Of a DNA stretch of 64,000 nucleotides, positions 23,101-34,000 are shown piece after piece. The stretch spans positions 248,001 through 312,000 of the forward strand of contig LLCB01000012.1 in NCBI GenBank assembly GCA_001414345.1, read 5' to 3'. The notes below the pieces were generated by a model, which saw only the letters and a list, made by a program, of their open reading frames with translations, was not told the DNA's origin and did not search any database. How positions within the stretch are numbered: the stretch's first letter is position 1; each line of letters opens with the position of its first letter. The position numbers and the translations under genes are program-made. Source of the stretch: Hymenoscyphus infarciens. Its lineage: Eukaryota; Ascomycota; Leotiomycetes; Helotiales; Helotiaceae.

Positions 23101-24807
23101 CGCTTTGTGAGCGTGACACAGCTGTTGGTTGATGACGCTGCTGAGAATGAACAGAATTATCGGCTTCCATACGCTCTGGCAAGTCTGGGTAACCTACTGT
23201 CGTTGGTACCGAGGTCCAGATTGGGGCTGAGAAACCCTCGAGATCAGGATATCCATGGAGATTTTGTACTGGAACTTGGTCATCATCTTGCAAGTCTGCC
23301 AGATCATAGCGATCGTTCCGACGCTCTCCAATACCAAACGCATCGTCATCTGGAATTTCCGTCGAGTTACCAGGAATATCAAACGGTGACTGCGAGTGAT
23401 GTGATAAATTTGCGGTTGGCTGACTAGAAAGGTTAAACTCAGGTTCGGCTTGCGAAGTTTGCAGCTTATTAATATTGGCAATAGTGGTATCAAATCCAGC
23501 TGCCCTAGCTGGTTCCCCCCTGCTCATAGCTATTGCGTTATACAAGTCTTCATTTCCATTTTCACCTAACAAATCAGCTGTAATTGATTGCTGGGCATCC
23601 GGAGTCTGACCAAGCTCAGATATGTTTGGCGTTGGTTGATAGCTATGCATGGAAAAGCCTCTTGAGATGAGAGGGGACACAAGGGGTAAGGAATCCGAGG
23701 ATAGAGGTTGTAATTCGGGTGATCGAGGAATGTATGGGGTATCCCCATTAGAATCGTCGTTTTGTTCTACGAGATCGGTCTGAATCGATGGTGGTTGTAT
23801 ATGGTTGCCATTTGAATTGAATTTGTTGGAATTATTTCCAAATTCTGGCTGGAGGCCGGCATAGGAAATTCCACCAACATTCATGGCTTGCCGTGAGAAA
23901 TTTGCGAGAGATTCTGCGGCATCGCCAATTTCTAGACCAATTGTCTGACAGCCCTCGTCCATCATTACAGGTTCCGGGTTCTTAACGGGTGGAATGACAA
24001 CTTCCTCCTCCATAGAAACGTCGGCTTCGGGGGTTGGCGATCGGCTAGTATATGTCCATGTGGAACTTAATCTCGTTCGTTTTCTTCCCTTGCCCTTCAC
24101 TGCTCCATCCTCATCCGCAAATGGGTCCAATTCGAAAAGAGAGCCATAAGAAGTTCTCGCCCGTTTAACAAAGGCCGGCGAAGAGTATACGCCATCCTCA
24201 TTTTGAGGTTCGATTCGAGTGGATGTACCATTAGTCGCTGGGGTAGGCAATGGTATAAAATCGGAAACGGCATCAGGTAAGATTGAGGCAATTGGAAGCT
24301 CTGATTCGGGTGGAGGGTGGTCTATATCGATGACCTCTGAATCTTGGGCCTCCTCTTGTCGGAACTATTTGAACATGGTGAGCGAGAGGTCTTGGACTGC
24401 AAGTACATTCCATCTGCTATTACCTTCAAAAGTACCCTTTCTGTGAATCGCAATTCAAATTCGATTCCTCTTCCAGGAGTTGAAATATTTCCATCATCCT
24501 GTATCCATTCCACGCCATCCAGACACAGCACAACTTCATCTCCACTTGCGATACTCGATTTCGCAACGCGCTTTGCACTAGATCCCGCGAACTGTACGCG
24601 CACCTGCCCCCTCGATCGGCGTAGACGGAAATCAGGCTCCGAGAGCAGAAAGGCGACAGAGCCGGTAGCAGAGCTATATGGCCAAGTCAAAGTCACAACA
24701 GCCTTGATTGCTTTTGAGCTTGGTTCTGGGATACTGGGAGATAGCTCCGCTATTGGAATGTGCGAAGTCCTGTCGAGAAGGGTGAGGGCCGAGTTGGGGG
24801 ACTCCAT
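20123..24807 (-). CDS. Telo_bind (POT1/Cdc13) domain protein with long acidic linker
   Basis: Two exons, 24807-24424 and 24364-20123, encode 1541 residues; the 59-nt intron has GTAATA and AAATAG ends. Near the C-terminus (about residues 1372-1477) lies a telomeric ssDNA-binding OB-fold: SLKVVRYHLNAKLDFLAIVT, then an RQYQMTFNVTD strand, RPHRDVLPVVKVGDGILLRQ and a WAVF end. The first 128 residues also look like a beta-rich OB-like domain (VTLTWPYSSATGSVAFLL, then DEVVLCLDGVEW). Between them lie ~1240 residues of very acidic, serine-rich, low-complexity sequence with SDDED blocks and a VVDLTESDDED SUMO-interaction-like motif, plus basic PKRTRRGRK and KKPTSKKRAK stretches that could be nuclear signals. 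POT1/Cdc13 proteins cap chromosome ends. Whether this is the orthologous capping protein or another nuclear factor is unclear. It is divergent from the monooxygenase, with 509 bp between the starts. Confidence 0.8.
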
Positions 24808-25316
24808 TGCGAATAATTGAAGGTCTTATCTTCGGGTGTGGCAAACCATCGTCGCGCAATTCAAAGTTGAGTCGTCAGTCCTGGGAAAAGCCTCTGAGGT
24901 ACTGCTGTTACGTGAGGAGGCTCTTGTAATCTTATTTCCAAGCAGCTCTTGAGCTCTCTCAGGCAACGCGAATGGAAAGCGGTGAAGCTGGCAGAATCAT
25001 AACTTCACTTCCTGAAAAAGCGGCACCCCTGTGACGATGGTCCCAATCTTTTATCATTTTGTGCTATATTATCAGCACAGCAATAAAACAAAGGAGGCGT
25101 GGTAAATCTAATATTTCCTTATTTTCTTTCAACCAATGTAAATCACTGTCTCCTTTTCAACTGTCAGACCATATTCACATAAATCATTCCACCTACGTGG
25201 AGCCGCTCCTCCCACTCAAGATCGCGTCATTTTCCTCTCCTATCCGCTCAAATACAAGACTTCGCAGCTAGAACATCTCATAAACACCTTCCCAAATTCG
25301 TCCTCACAAATTTCCC
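24808..25316. promoter_or_regulatory. Shared divergent promoter region
   Basis: This 509-bp gap separates the start codons of the Telo_bind gene (leftward) and the monooxygenase (rightward). It must hold both promoters. No clear TATA box stands out. A pyrimidine-rich leader with CTCATAAACACCTTCCC precedes the monooxygenase ATG. Confidence 0.5.
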
Positions 25317-26917
25317 ATGGTCTCATTATTGCGACCATCTGGTCGCTTCAATGTAAAAAAAATCGCCGTGATAGGAGCAGGCCCGAGTGGTATCGCGGCA
25401 GCCAAATACCTCCTAGCCGAAAAATGTTTCCTCAAAATCGACATATACGAGCAACAACCAGAGGTAGGAGGAGTATGGAACTACACTCCCATAACCGGAG
25501 AGAAAGTTTCCATTCCAAGTACCACACCACATGTTCCACCAGACCCACCAATATGGCCTGGAGACTCCAAAGCACCCTTGTTTTCGAATCCCATGTATGA
25601 ATGTCTCAACACCAATATCCCAAAGACTCTGATGCAATTCTCGGATCTTGAGTTTCCGGAAGCGAATTTGTTGTTTCCTACTAGACAGGATGTACAGGTA
25701 AGTCTTAAGTTCTCGGGGCATCCCTTCCTCTTTCGCCTTCCATAGAAGTCTTACATATTCGGTATTGTTCGAAAAGATTTAGGAGAATGAATAGCCAAAT
25801 CTCCTAAGTCTATAGAAGAATACTTTCGGTTGTTCGACACTACTTCGCACATTTTCCAAAACAAGTGAACTGACTGCGAGATTAGGAGTATCTTGTGAAC
25901 TATTCACAGGATATTAGACATCTGATATCGTTCTCGACTCAAGTTGATGATATAAAACTCTTGTCTGATGAAGGAAGAGATGTTTGGGAAATCACCACCA
26001 AGTCCACAATCACTGGAGATACGAACAAGAGTTCATACGACGCTATTGTCAGTGCAAATGGCCACTACTCTATCCCATTTATCCCCTCCATCCCAGGGAT
26101 TGAAGAATTCAACTCCAAATTTCCAGACATAATCACACATTCCAAGATCTATCGATCCCCGGAAGCTTTTACAGGCCAGAAAGTCATTGTCGTCGGTTCT
26201 GGACCGAGTGGCTTCGATATTGGAACCCAAATTTCAGGAGTTTGTCAAAGTCCCCTCTTGAATTCCGTCACAACACCACTTGCAGAAGTGAAAAACGGAA
26301 AAGAGGAAGTCCCACACATCGCCGAATACCTACCCTTAGAACGGGGTGTCCGATTCGAAGATGGCCGTATAGAAAAAGACATCGACGCAATAGTGTACTG
26401 CACAGGCTACCTCTACGGCTACCACTTCTTGGAGACCCTCAACCCACCAGCCGTCACCACGGGCCGTCGTGTTCTAGGAGCATACAAACACGTCTTCGAC
26501 ATTCAGCACCCAACCCTAGCATTCACTGCCCTAATGCAAAAAGTGATTCCCTTTCCCGTCTCCGAATCTCAAGGAGCAGTGATTGCAAAGATCTGGTCTA
26601 ATAAACTAGAACTGCCATCAACAGAAGAAATGGAGAGATGGGAATTGAATCGGGTAGAGGAAGTGGGTCAGGGGAAGGCTTTTCATGTCTTGGGGTATCC
26701 ACAGGATGCGGAGTATATCAATGGATTTTATAAGTGGGCGAAGAGTGCTGGGGGAGAACTGGGGAAAGATCCGCCGTATTGGGGCGATAGGGAGTTGTAT
26801 ACAAGGCAGATTTATGTTGAGTTGAAGGAGAAGTTTGTTGAGATGGGAGGGAAGGCGAGGACTATGGAGGAGTTGGGTTATGAGTTTAAGCCAGAGGAGA
26901 GCTGGAAGAGGAGATAG
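25317..26917 (+). CDS. Flavin-containing monooxygenase (FMO family)
   Basis: Exons 25317-25697 and 25886-26917 encode 470 residues; the 188-nt intron runs from GTAAGT to GATTAG. The FAD Rossmann motif GAGPSG is at residues 20-25, with an acidic end at DIYEQQPEVGGVW. The NADPH motif VVGSGPSG lies near residue 230. The FMO signature region reads F-PDIIT-HS-KIY at about 206-216, where the usual glycine of FxGxxxHxxxY is replaced by aspartate. A YCTGY motif lies near residue 298. Enzymes of this family oxygenate soft nucleophiles (N or S) of small molecules or proteins using NADPH and O2; fungal members act in detoxification and secondary metabolism. No biosynthetic cluster surrounds it. The overall length fits the yeast/plant FMO group better than Baeyer-Villiger enzymes. 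Confidence 0.9.
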
Positions 26918-28282
26918 AGGGAATTTTACTAATGGAATAGACATGGAAGTCGGTGACCGTGGAAAATCGTTTTTTATATAGATGATTTGGAATATTAAAT
27001 CGTCATTGTCCTCTAGCCAGCTAGAATAATTGAAATCGAACAACTGGGAGAATGAAGCTTGGTTATCCCATCCGGCTCGAATAATCGAAAGTATTTTCCC
27101 AGAATAATCGGGAGAAATGGAGTTTCCGGATAATTTTAAGGAGAAGACTATACTGGTCTGTTGCAATGAGATCCTCGAATATAGATGAGGCGTCGCTGGA
27201 AATAGGGTAGGAATCACTACTTGCGGCATCATAAGCTCAACTGGTCGTCGCAAATATCCCTCCGAAGCTGGTGGGATCACGTTCATGAATTGCAGACTGT
27301 CTATGGATCCAAGGAGACTGAATGGCCTGTATTTCATATATAACCTACATCTAAGAAAGGTTAGCTGGATGCCAGCGTCAATGGTAGTCGAACCAGAGAT
27401 GAGATCAAGCCAAGAAGATCAGAAGGTGCCAAAAGATATTTCAAGAGCAACCTAAAAGCGCCGAAGGGCCAGTGGTTGCTTAATATTACCAGAGTTGTAA
27501 TTTTCCTCATTTCAATGGAAGATGGAACCTTGGAAACCGAGAGTCACGTACTGGATATTTTAAAAAGCAATTCAATCACAATGAAGAATTCCAAGGGCTC
27601 TCAATCTAGCTCTCAAGATCCCCTTGAGCTCTGTCAGGTCGTCTGCCTTGCTTTCCTCCCAACGTCTTCATTCTTCAATTGGTATGTTGCCATCTGTAGG
27701 TCATCATCGTGTCATGGAAGCCGCACGAGGGGCCCTCGTGACGATGGTTTTAAAGTGGTGCAATGATCTTGACCACACATCGGAGTCGTCCAGCTGAGTA
27801 GAAAAGGTTCAAGCTGTCGAAGATTTGAGTTGGTGGTCTTGCTGTTGAAGAAGAAAGAGAAAAAAGCTCGCGAGGAGAAATTTTTGGAGGTTGAGTTAAT
27901 TCGCCGCGACCCGCTCAATATGCGCTAAACCTCCTTGAGCGATTTGACCGCCCCACGGCCCACTGGGACTGGGAAACCTCCCTCACCCGTTACAATCGCC
28001 TCTCTTGCAGCAAACACATTTCCAAATCAAACCAGCAATTGAAAACCACACGACTAGTACGATTAATCACGAACCATTACGACCTTCTACATCCATAAAA
28101 CCGCTCATCGATCCGCCCATAGCACCAACCCAAATTCTTCACCCTCGTTTTGCAATCCAATTCTCAGCAGTCCGAAAACAGCTTCCACAGTCAACTGTCC
28201 GTCCCAAAAGAGCTTCAAACCACAACTTCCGGGAGCTACTGCGACCGCACAACTCCATTTGAATAATAGTTACTTTGCCGGA
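26918..28282. other. Intergenic region between monooxygenase and eIF4E-like gene
   Basis: Short ORFs on both strands here look like chance, including one antisense to the end of the monooxygenase. From about 27990 the sequence is C/A-rich and pyrimidine-tract-rich, as expected for the leader of the eIF4E-like gene. Confidence 0.4.
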
Positions 28283-29440
28283 ATGGATAACCTGTGGACT
28301 CGCCGTTCAAAGTAAGCAGTCTCTCGTGAACAATTTATGCGTGGGCGCAGAATTAATTCTGGGTATCTATCTATAGCACCAGCAAACTCTCTCTATCCAC
28401 AGGAGCGCCAACGAATGGCGCCCCTGTTGCCAACGATCATTCTTCCCGAAACTTCCCCTTAGGCAAGCGACACGGTGATACCTCTTCTCAAAGCAACAAG
28501 AACCCCTTCAACTCCATGTCCCCTTCCACCACCTCTGTCGCTTCTCCAACTGGCGCGTCCAGCGCATTCGGTCTAGGAACTGGCGCATTTGCTTCTTTTG
28601 GATCTTCAAAGATGCCGAAAACACCAGGAGGAGTGCTGGACTTTGGAAGTGTTATAGGGGCGGCAGGAAAAACTCCCACGGCCGAGAAGCAGATGAAGGA
28701 TCTTGGTTCGAAGCCCTCGAAAGTCTCTCTGGCGGATTCGAAGTCTAGTTCTCTCCAATCACACACCTTACGGCATAGCTGGGTCCTCTGGTATCGACCA
28801 CCACTCTCCAAGTCGAATGGGCAGGTTGTGGAGTATGAGAAAACTTTGCATCCTTTGGCAGCTTTTGACACGGCGGAGGATTTCTTTGGCGTATACCACC
28901 ACCTAAAGCGCCCGTCTACCTTACCTCTCGTTTCGGACTACCATATATTCAAGAAGGGTATCCGTCCTGTTTGGGAAGATGATGAGAATAGAAAGGGTGG
29001 AAAGTGGATTGTGAGATTGAAGAAGGGAGTTGCGGATAGGTATTGGGAGGAGTTGATTTTTGCTATGGTTGGAGACCAATTCGCAGAAGCAAGCGAGGAG
29101 GTCTGTGGAGCAGTCTTGAGTGTGCGAAATGGAGAGGACATCTTGAGTATCTGGACCCGTAATGATGGTGGAAGGGTTCTCAAGATCAGGTATATACTTG
29201 ATCCTCTATACCTTCTCTAACTTTTGGCTAACTTTTGTAATTAGGGAGACCACCAAGCGCATTCTTGGCTTTCCACCAGAGACCAAGGTTGAATGGAAGA
29301 GCCACGATTCAAGCATTCAACAACGAACAGCTATTGATGAAGCTCGGAAGGATAAAAACAACCAGCATAACAACCATCACTCCTCCCCGGCCAGTTCACG
29401 AAATAAAGACACCGACCATTCCCAGAAGCAGACTTCATGA
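28283..29440 (+). CDS. eIF4E-family cap-binding protein, class II (4E-HP)-like
   Basis: Exons 28283-28311, 28377-29189 and 29245-29440 encode 345 residues. The tiny first exon gives MDNLWTRRSN across the splice, and the last intron has a clear GGCTAAC branch point. Residues 1-130 are Ser/Pro/Thr-rich and disordered. The cap-binding fold follows: W145 and W148 (HSWVLWY), Y163 in the slot of human W56, F180 in the slot of W73 (EDFFGVY), W209-E210 (PVWEDD) and W269 (LSIWTR). A tyrosine replacing W56 is typical of class II eIF4E (4E-HP/nCBP), which binds caps more weakly and often represses translation. F180 changes the dorsal residue that contacts eIF4G/4E-BP. The tail is polar, rich in N, H and S. 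It acts in the cytoplasm on mRNA 5' caps. Confidence 0.88.
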
Positions 29441-30978
29441 TGAGAGATGGGGATAGTCTATCGCTTTGATAGGTTGAAAGAAGCGATAGGCATCTCTACA
29501 TTCTTCTTCTTCCTTGAATACCCTCTTCCTTCTTCTATTTGTACCAGTAACTTGGATCTGCATTAATTGGTAAAAAACGAAAGCGTAATAAAAATACGTC
29601 TTTTCATGAAGGGCACTTTTTTTCTGTTCTATTTGCACGCACGCATGGATGGGAAAGCGAGTATGGATGTTTTTTTATTCTTGTTGTGAAAAATGTTGTA
29701 TCATACATGGGATTTGCTAGGGAGCATACTGGATGGAAGTTCAATCTTGATCATTGGATCTAAAAGATTATGGAATGGAACAAGACATTGACAACATGTT
29801 GCCTCTCTGCCTTCTGCTGGTTACCTTGAATAAACTAACAAACTACTTTGAGTATTGATATTAATCTACCAAGAAGCAACACACAGCAACCTAAAATAAC
29901 CTACAGACATAGCAGAACGAGTTTCACAAAAGTGTAGGTATTGCAGTAACACTTGCTCTCCGTACATCTACCTTCTCCAGAATTGTACCAAACAGCTTAC
30001 AAGTATTGTTCAAGAAGGTTAGAGAAATTGGAACCCAACTTCTTGAACATCCTCAGACAATAATTTAAAATTCTCCTAAACACAATCAATGAGTAATGAC
30101 GAAAGCTCTGAGTGCAGATGAAGACCCATGGACTCAAAAGTGAAGTGAAGAAAGTAATCACCAGCACAATATTGACTTCACCACTTTCATAAGATAACCC
30201 TAGCGCCCGGCCTCCAGATTTCTAGTTCTTTCCCAAGTCAATGTGAACTTCACATCCCCCCCCCCACACCTCCTTCCACGACCTCATTACTACCCCTCCA
30301 CCACTTCAGAAGGCAACAAACCTGCAAACCTCACCACGCAGAGTATGAGAACGACCTGGATAAGTCCGCGTGGGCGCCAAACCAATCGAAGCCTTTGCGA
30401 CTCTGACTCAAGTTGGTAGCAAACAACCACACCACCTACTAGAGACCTGGGAAGCTAGGCAGGAGCGACTGTATAATAGTCGGCGCATTAACCTCAATTT
30501 TTCGGGACATGTCCTAAATCAATAGCCTTATTCATATCTTTTACAACCCGAAAGTCCGAACCTCAACTGATCGTGGTTGTCTTAGGTCCATCCAGATTGG
30601 CAAATATCGACTTGCTGGTACGTTTTCCATCGAGATACTCTAGCAATTGTTCCGCCTTCTCTCGAAACTAGGTCAGCATCTCGTTCTCTCTCCTCGAATC
30701 TCTTTTCTCTTCTGCGAGTTGAGGACTTGTCGATGTTCTTGGGTTAAAGAACTCGAGGCCGGAAGGAGGCCTCCAATCGGGTGTTCCACGGGCTTGAGGA
30801 ACAGCCTTGTCAGCGGCACTTCAGCGGAGTGGCACTTGCGCGTGCCTCACTATCAACAGTGAGTTATCTTTCGACTCTCGCCTTCCCCCCCCCCCCTCTG
30901 CTCCCACCAGTGGCACTGCAAAGGCTTAGCAGAAGGCCTTGGCCTTGCCCCCTTCCTCAATTAACTCGTCCACCGATC
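29441..30978. other. Intergenic region upstream of chromodomain gene
   Basis: No gene is recognisable. Contains C-runs at about 30258-30268 and 30888-30896. The 3' end of the eIF4E-like gene and the promoter and long leader of the chromodomain gene lie here. Confidence 0.4.
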
Positions 30979-31026
30979 ATGGCCCCGAAAACTGAACTTG
31001 CAACAGATGGAACGAGAATCCCGTAA
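30979..31026 (+). promoter_or_regulatory. Upstream ORF overlapping the chromodomain start codon
   Basis: ATG 30979 opens a 15-codon frame (MAPKTELATDGTRIP) that ends at TAA 31024-31026, beyond the main ATG at 31007 and in another frame. Its context (A at -3, G at +4) is stronger than that of the main ATG (C at -3). If it is on the transcript, it should reduce initiation at the main start. Confidence 0.5.
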
Positions 31027-34000
31027 ACGCGTAAAGCATGAACAAAGACCGAAATCGAAACCAATAAAATCCATACTCAACTTTAGCAGAGATTCGCCTC
31101 TACTTTCTAGCAGCGCAAGAAAACGAAAAGCTGTCAGGAGTCCTTCACCTGAACCGGATCCGTTATACTACAAAATCAGGACTATCAAAAAAGAGAAGCG
31201 TATCCAGGGAAAGATTCATTACTTGATTGATTGGGCAAGCCATCCACGTTCTGGAGAAGAGTACCCCGAGAGCTGGGTATGTCAAAAATTTGCTAGGGAG
31301 AACAATGCCGTGTTTGAAAATGCATGCTTATTATATTACAGGAACCTGCGGAAAACATTACAGCTACAGCAATCAGGGAGTGGGAATCAAGCAAGAAACA
31401 GAAACTCGCGAGACATTCCGAACACCCCTCTTCATCTATCCAGACAGATATCAGCGAACCTATCAGATCCGGCAAGCGCAAGAAACTCAATCGAAAGGAA
31501 AAGAAGAAACTGCGCAAGGTAGCTCGTAGAGCGAGCACTTCAAATAAAGCAAGATTCCATACAATCTCCCAGGAGAGTCCCAGTTCACAAAATCAACACC
31601 TCGAGATCAAGGACAGCTACGAGGAGGAAATATTATCAAGTGCTGATCCAGTCGAACCAGTGTACCTAACTCGAGTAGAAATTCCCCTAGTCCCAAGCAC
31701 GTTCAATCGGGCCGCATACTCTCCAGTTGACAATTCACAACCATCGCAAAAGGAATACTCCCAAAACCAAACATACTCGGTTCAATCGCAACCGCAGACC
31801 CAATCGCAAGCCTTTCAACAACCCTCCGACTCTCGAAACATATTTTGGGAGGAGGAAGACGAAAGTGGTGAGGAAATCACCGAGCAACCTGCTGAGCCAG
31901 TCTCTACGTCGTCATCTGAGCCAGTTTTCCAACGCCCTACTCGGGCAAAGAAGTTATTTCGGGACGAAAAAGTTGTAATTCCGGATTCGCAAGAAACTGG
32001 ATCATCTCCATTCAGAGCTTCGGTTACTCAAGCCGATATCGGGACAAGCTCATTAGCTACCACAGCGCAATCATCGTCTGGTGGCGTGGGGGCGACTGTA
32101 ACATCTGATACCCAACTGGCCGGTTCATCCAGCTTCATTCCTGCATCTGGGCATTCTAAGGACTCAACTTCTCAATCCGTTCCTTCAGAATCTCGGTCAA
32201 GTTTAAGTTTTGACGTTTCTTCCAGAGAAGAGGAGATTGGATCAGTACCGCAAGTCGAGTCTGTGGAGCAAGAACAGAGTTTGGAAGAGCAAGGATTTCA
32301 AACCCAGATCCCATTTTCTTCGCAAGAACAGGAAGATACCGAAGTAGAGAACAGTGAGTTGGCAGTAGAAGAAAGGTCAGTCATCGTTCTTCTTTTATAC
32401 ACTTTTGAGCTACTGGCTCGTTCATTTAATCCAGCCAATGTTTATTTGAACCCAATTCTGTTGTAAGCTAGCATGCTATGAAACCTCCACCTATGGATGG
32501 GGGATCATATCGACAGGAATTGTTTGAACTCAAAATTGGGTCAAATAGTGGTAATGAAGGACAGTCCCAAGTTTTGTAGTTCCTGATCGGCTCTTAGCTA
32601 GCCGCCTTCTTTTCTCTTAGTTTGTGTTCGTCGAAATTATCTAATCCGTGGAAAAGTCGCGCTTCCCAGTCCCAAGAAGCTATCGACAAAGAAATACCTG
32701 AGACCAACGAATCATTGAACATCGAGTCCCAGCAACGCCAACCATCACATTTGTCTGGATATATCTGTCGACCCTCACCGAAATCTTCTGGACTGCCACC
32801 ACAACTTAGTTCACGATCTCCTTCGGCGTCTAGGTTGTATTCGACCGAAGATATTCCGAGTCTTCAACCAACCTGTGAGACTGCCTCGGAATCTTCATCG
32901 GTGCCACCACAATCTATCTCCCCTCCACCTGTTGGGTCGGTTTCTCTACTAGCACACAATCGCCAACCATCGGCCCCGATCCAGAGCAGCTCGCCTGTAC
33001 AACCAAGTTACAACGCTACCACAAAATTGTCCTCCGTATCAAGCAACGAATCACCAAGTCCTGTGTCCAGACCAGCTTCGATCAACCCACCGTCTCAATC
33101 ATTGCCAAACCTGGGCTTCAAGCGCTGGGAAAGGGAGGAAGGGAAAGCTGAGATCTGTGTGTCAAGTGGTGTGGTGCGAAGCATTGAGCGGACTTCAGAA
33201 GTACTTTCTTCTTCAGCCATGGAAGATACCTCCATATTTGGGGATCCAACCCAGGACACGAGGCTTTTGATGAGAGCCGCCCGAGTCAAAGCAGCAAAAA
33301 GAAGAGCCGCGGAACGTTTGGCAGCAAGGAGTGCTTCTACTCTGCCCGCCACACCACCCGCTCCAGCGGTACCCAGCCAGCCGTTACCTCTGCGCGAAAT
33401 GACTATCGATAGGCCTGCCCCTGTTCAGACCGCCGAACCACCTCCTTCTCCAAAGGCTTTTGAGAGAGAATCCGAAGAACCTGAAGTGGAATCAGACGCG
33501 GCCCAAAAAAAATTGGACATCATCTCTCTGGAAGAAAACGAATTCATCATTCCCCTACCTCTGATCGCTAATATCCGGGACACCTACGCGCAAACTATGC
33601 GAAACAACAAACAATCCAGGCTGAACTTTATCGAAAACGGCAACGATGTTGATGCAGCCACGGATATTGATGAAATGCTTGACGAGTTGGAGAAGATTTG
33701 TGATCATCTAGATTTGATCGCCAACGACTATTCAACACAGCGAAAAGAGTCACCGGACGTTCAGGCGAGATATGCGGAGACAGTTAGCACGAAGTGTATC
33801 TTCATTGCTGAATTAATCATGGAAATGCGCAAGGCTGAGAAGCATCTTGTCATTCTATCGAGGGCTGGAAGAATGACAGAGATACTTGAAGCACTTCTAG
33901 TCCGCCATGAATTCAGCAAAACAGATGGGGCTGCAAATATCTACTTTGATAGTCGTATAGACGGGCAGTTGCAAATTACAGTTATTGAGCTTGGTTCTAA

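Noticed and set aside
20759..23427. Many long ORFs antisense or out of frame within the Telo_bind gene
   Set aside because: Shadows of the long acidic coding exon; Phe/Leu-rich or Arg-rich products mirror its Asp/Glu codons.
26618..27337. 239-codon minus-strand ORF overlapping the end of the monooxygenase
   Set aside because: It is antisense to conserved coding sequence, has an unusual Ile/Pro/Leu-rich composition and no recognisable domain.
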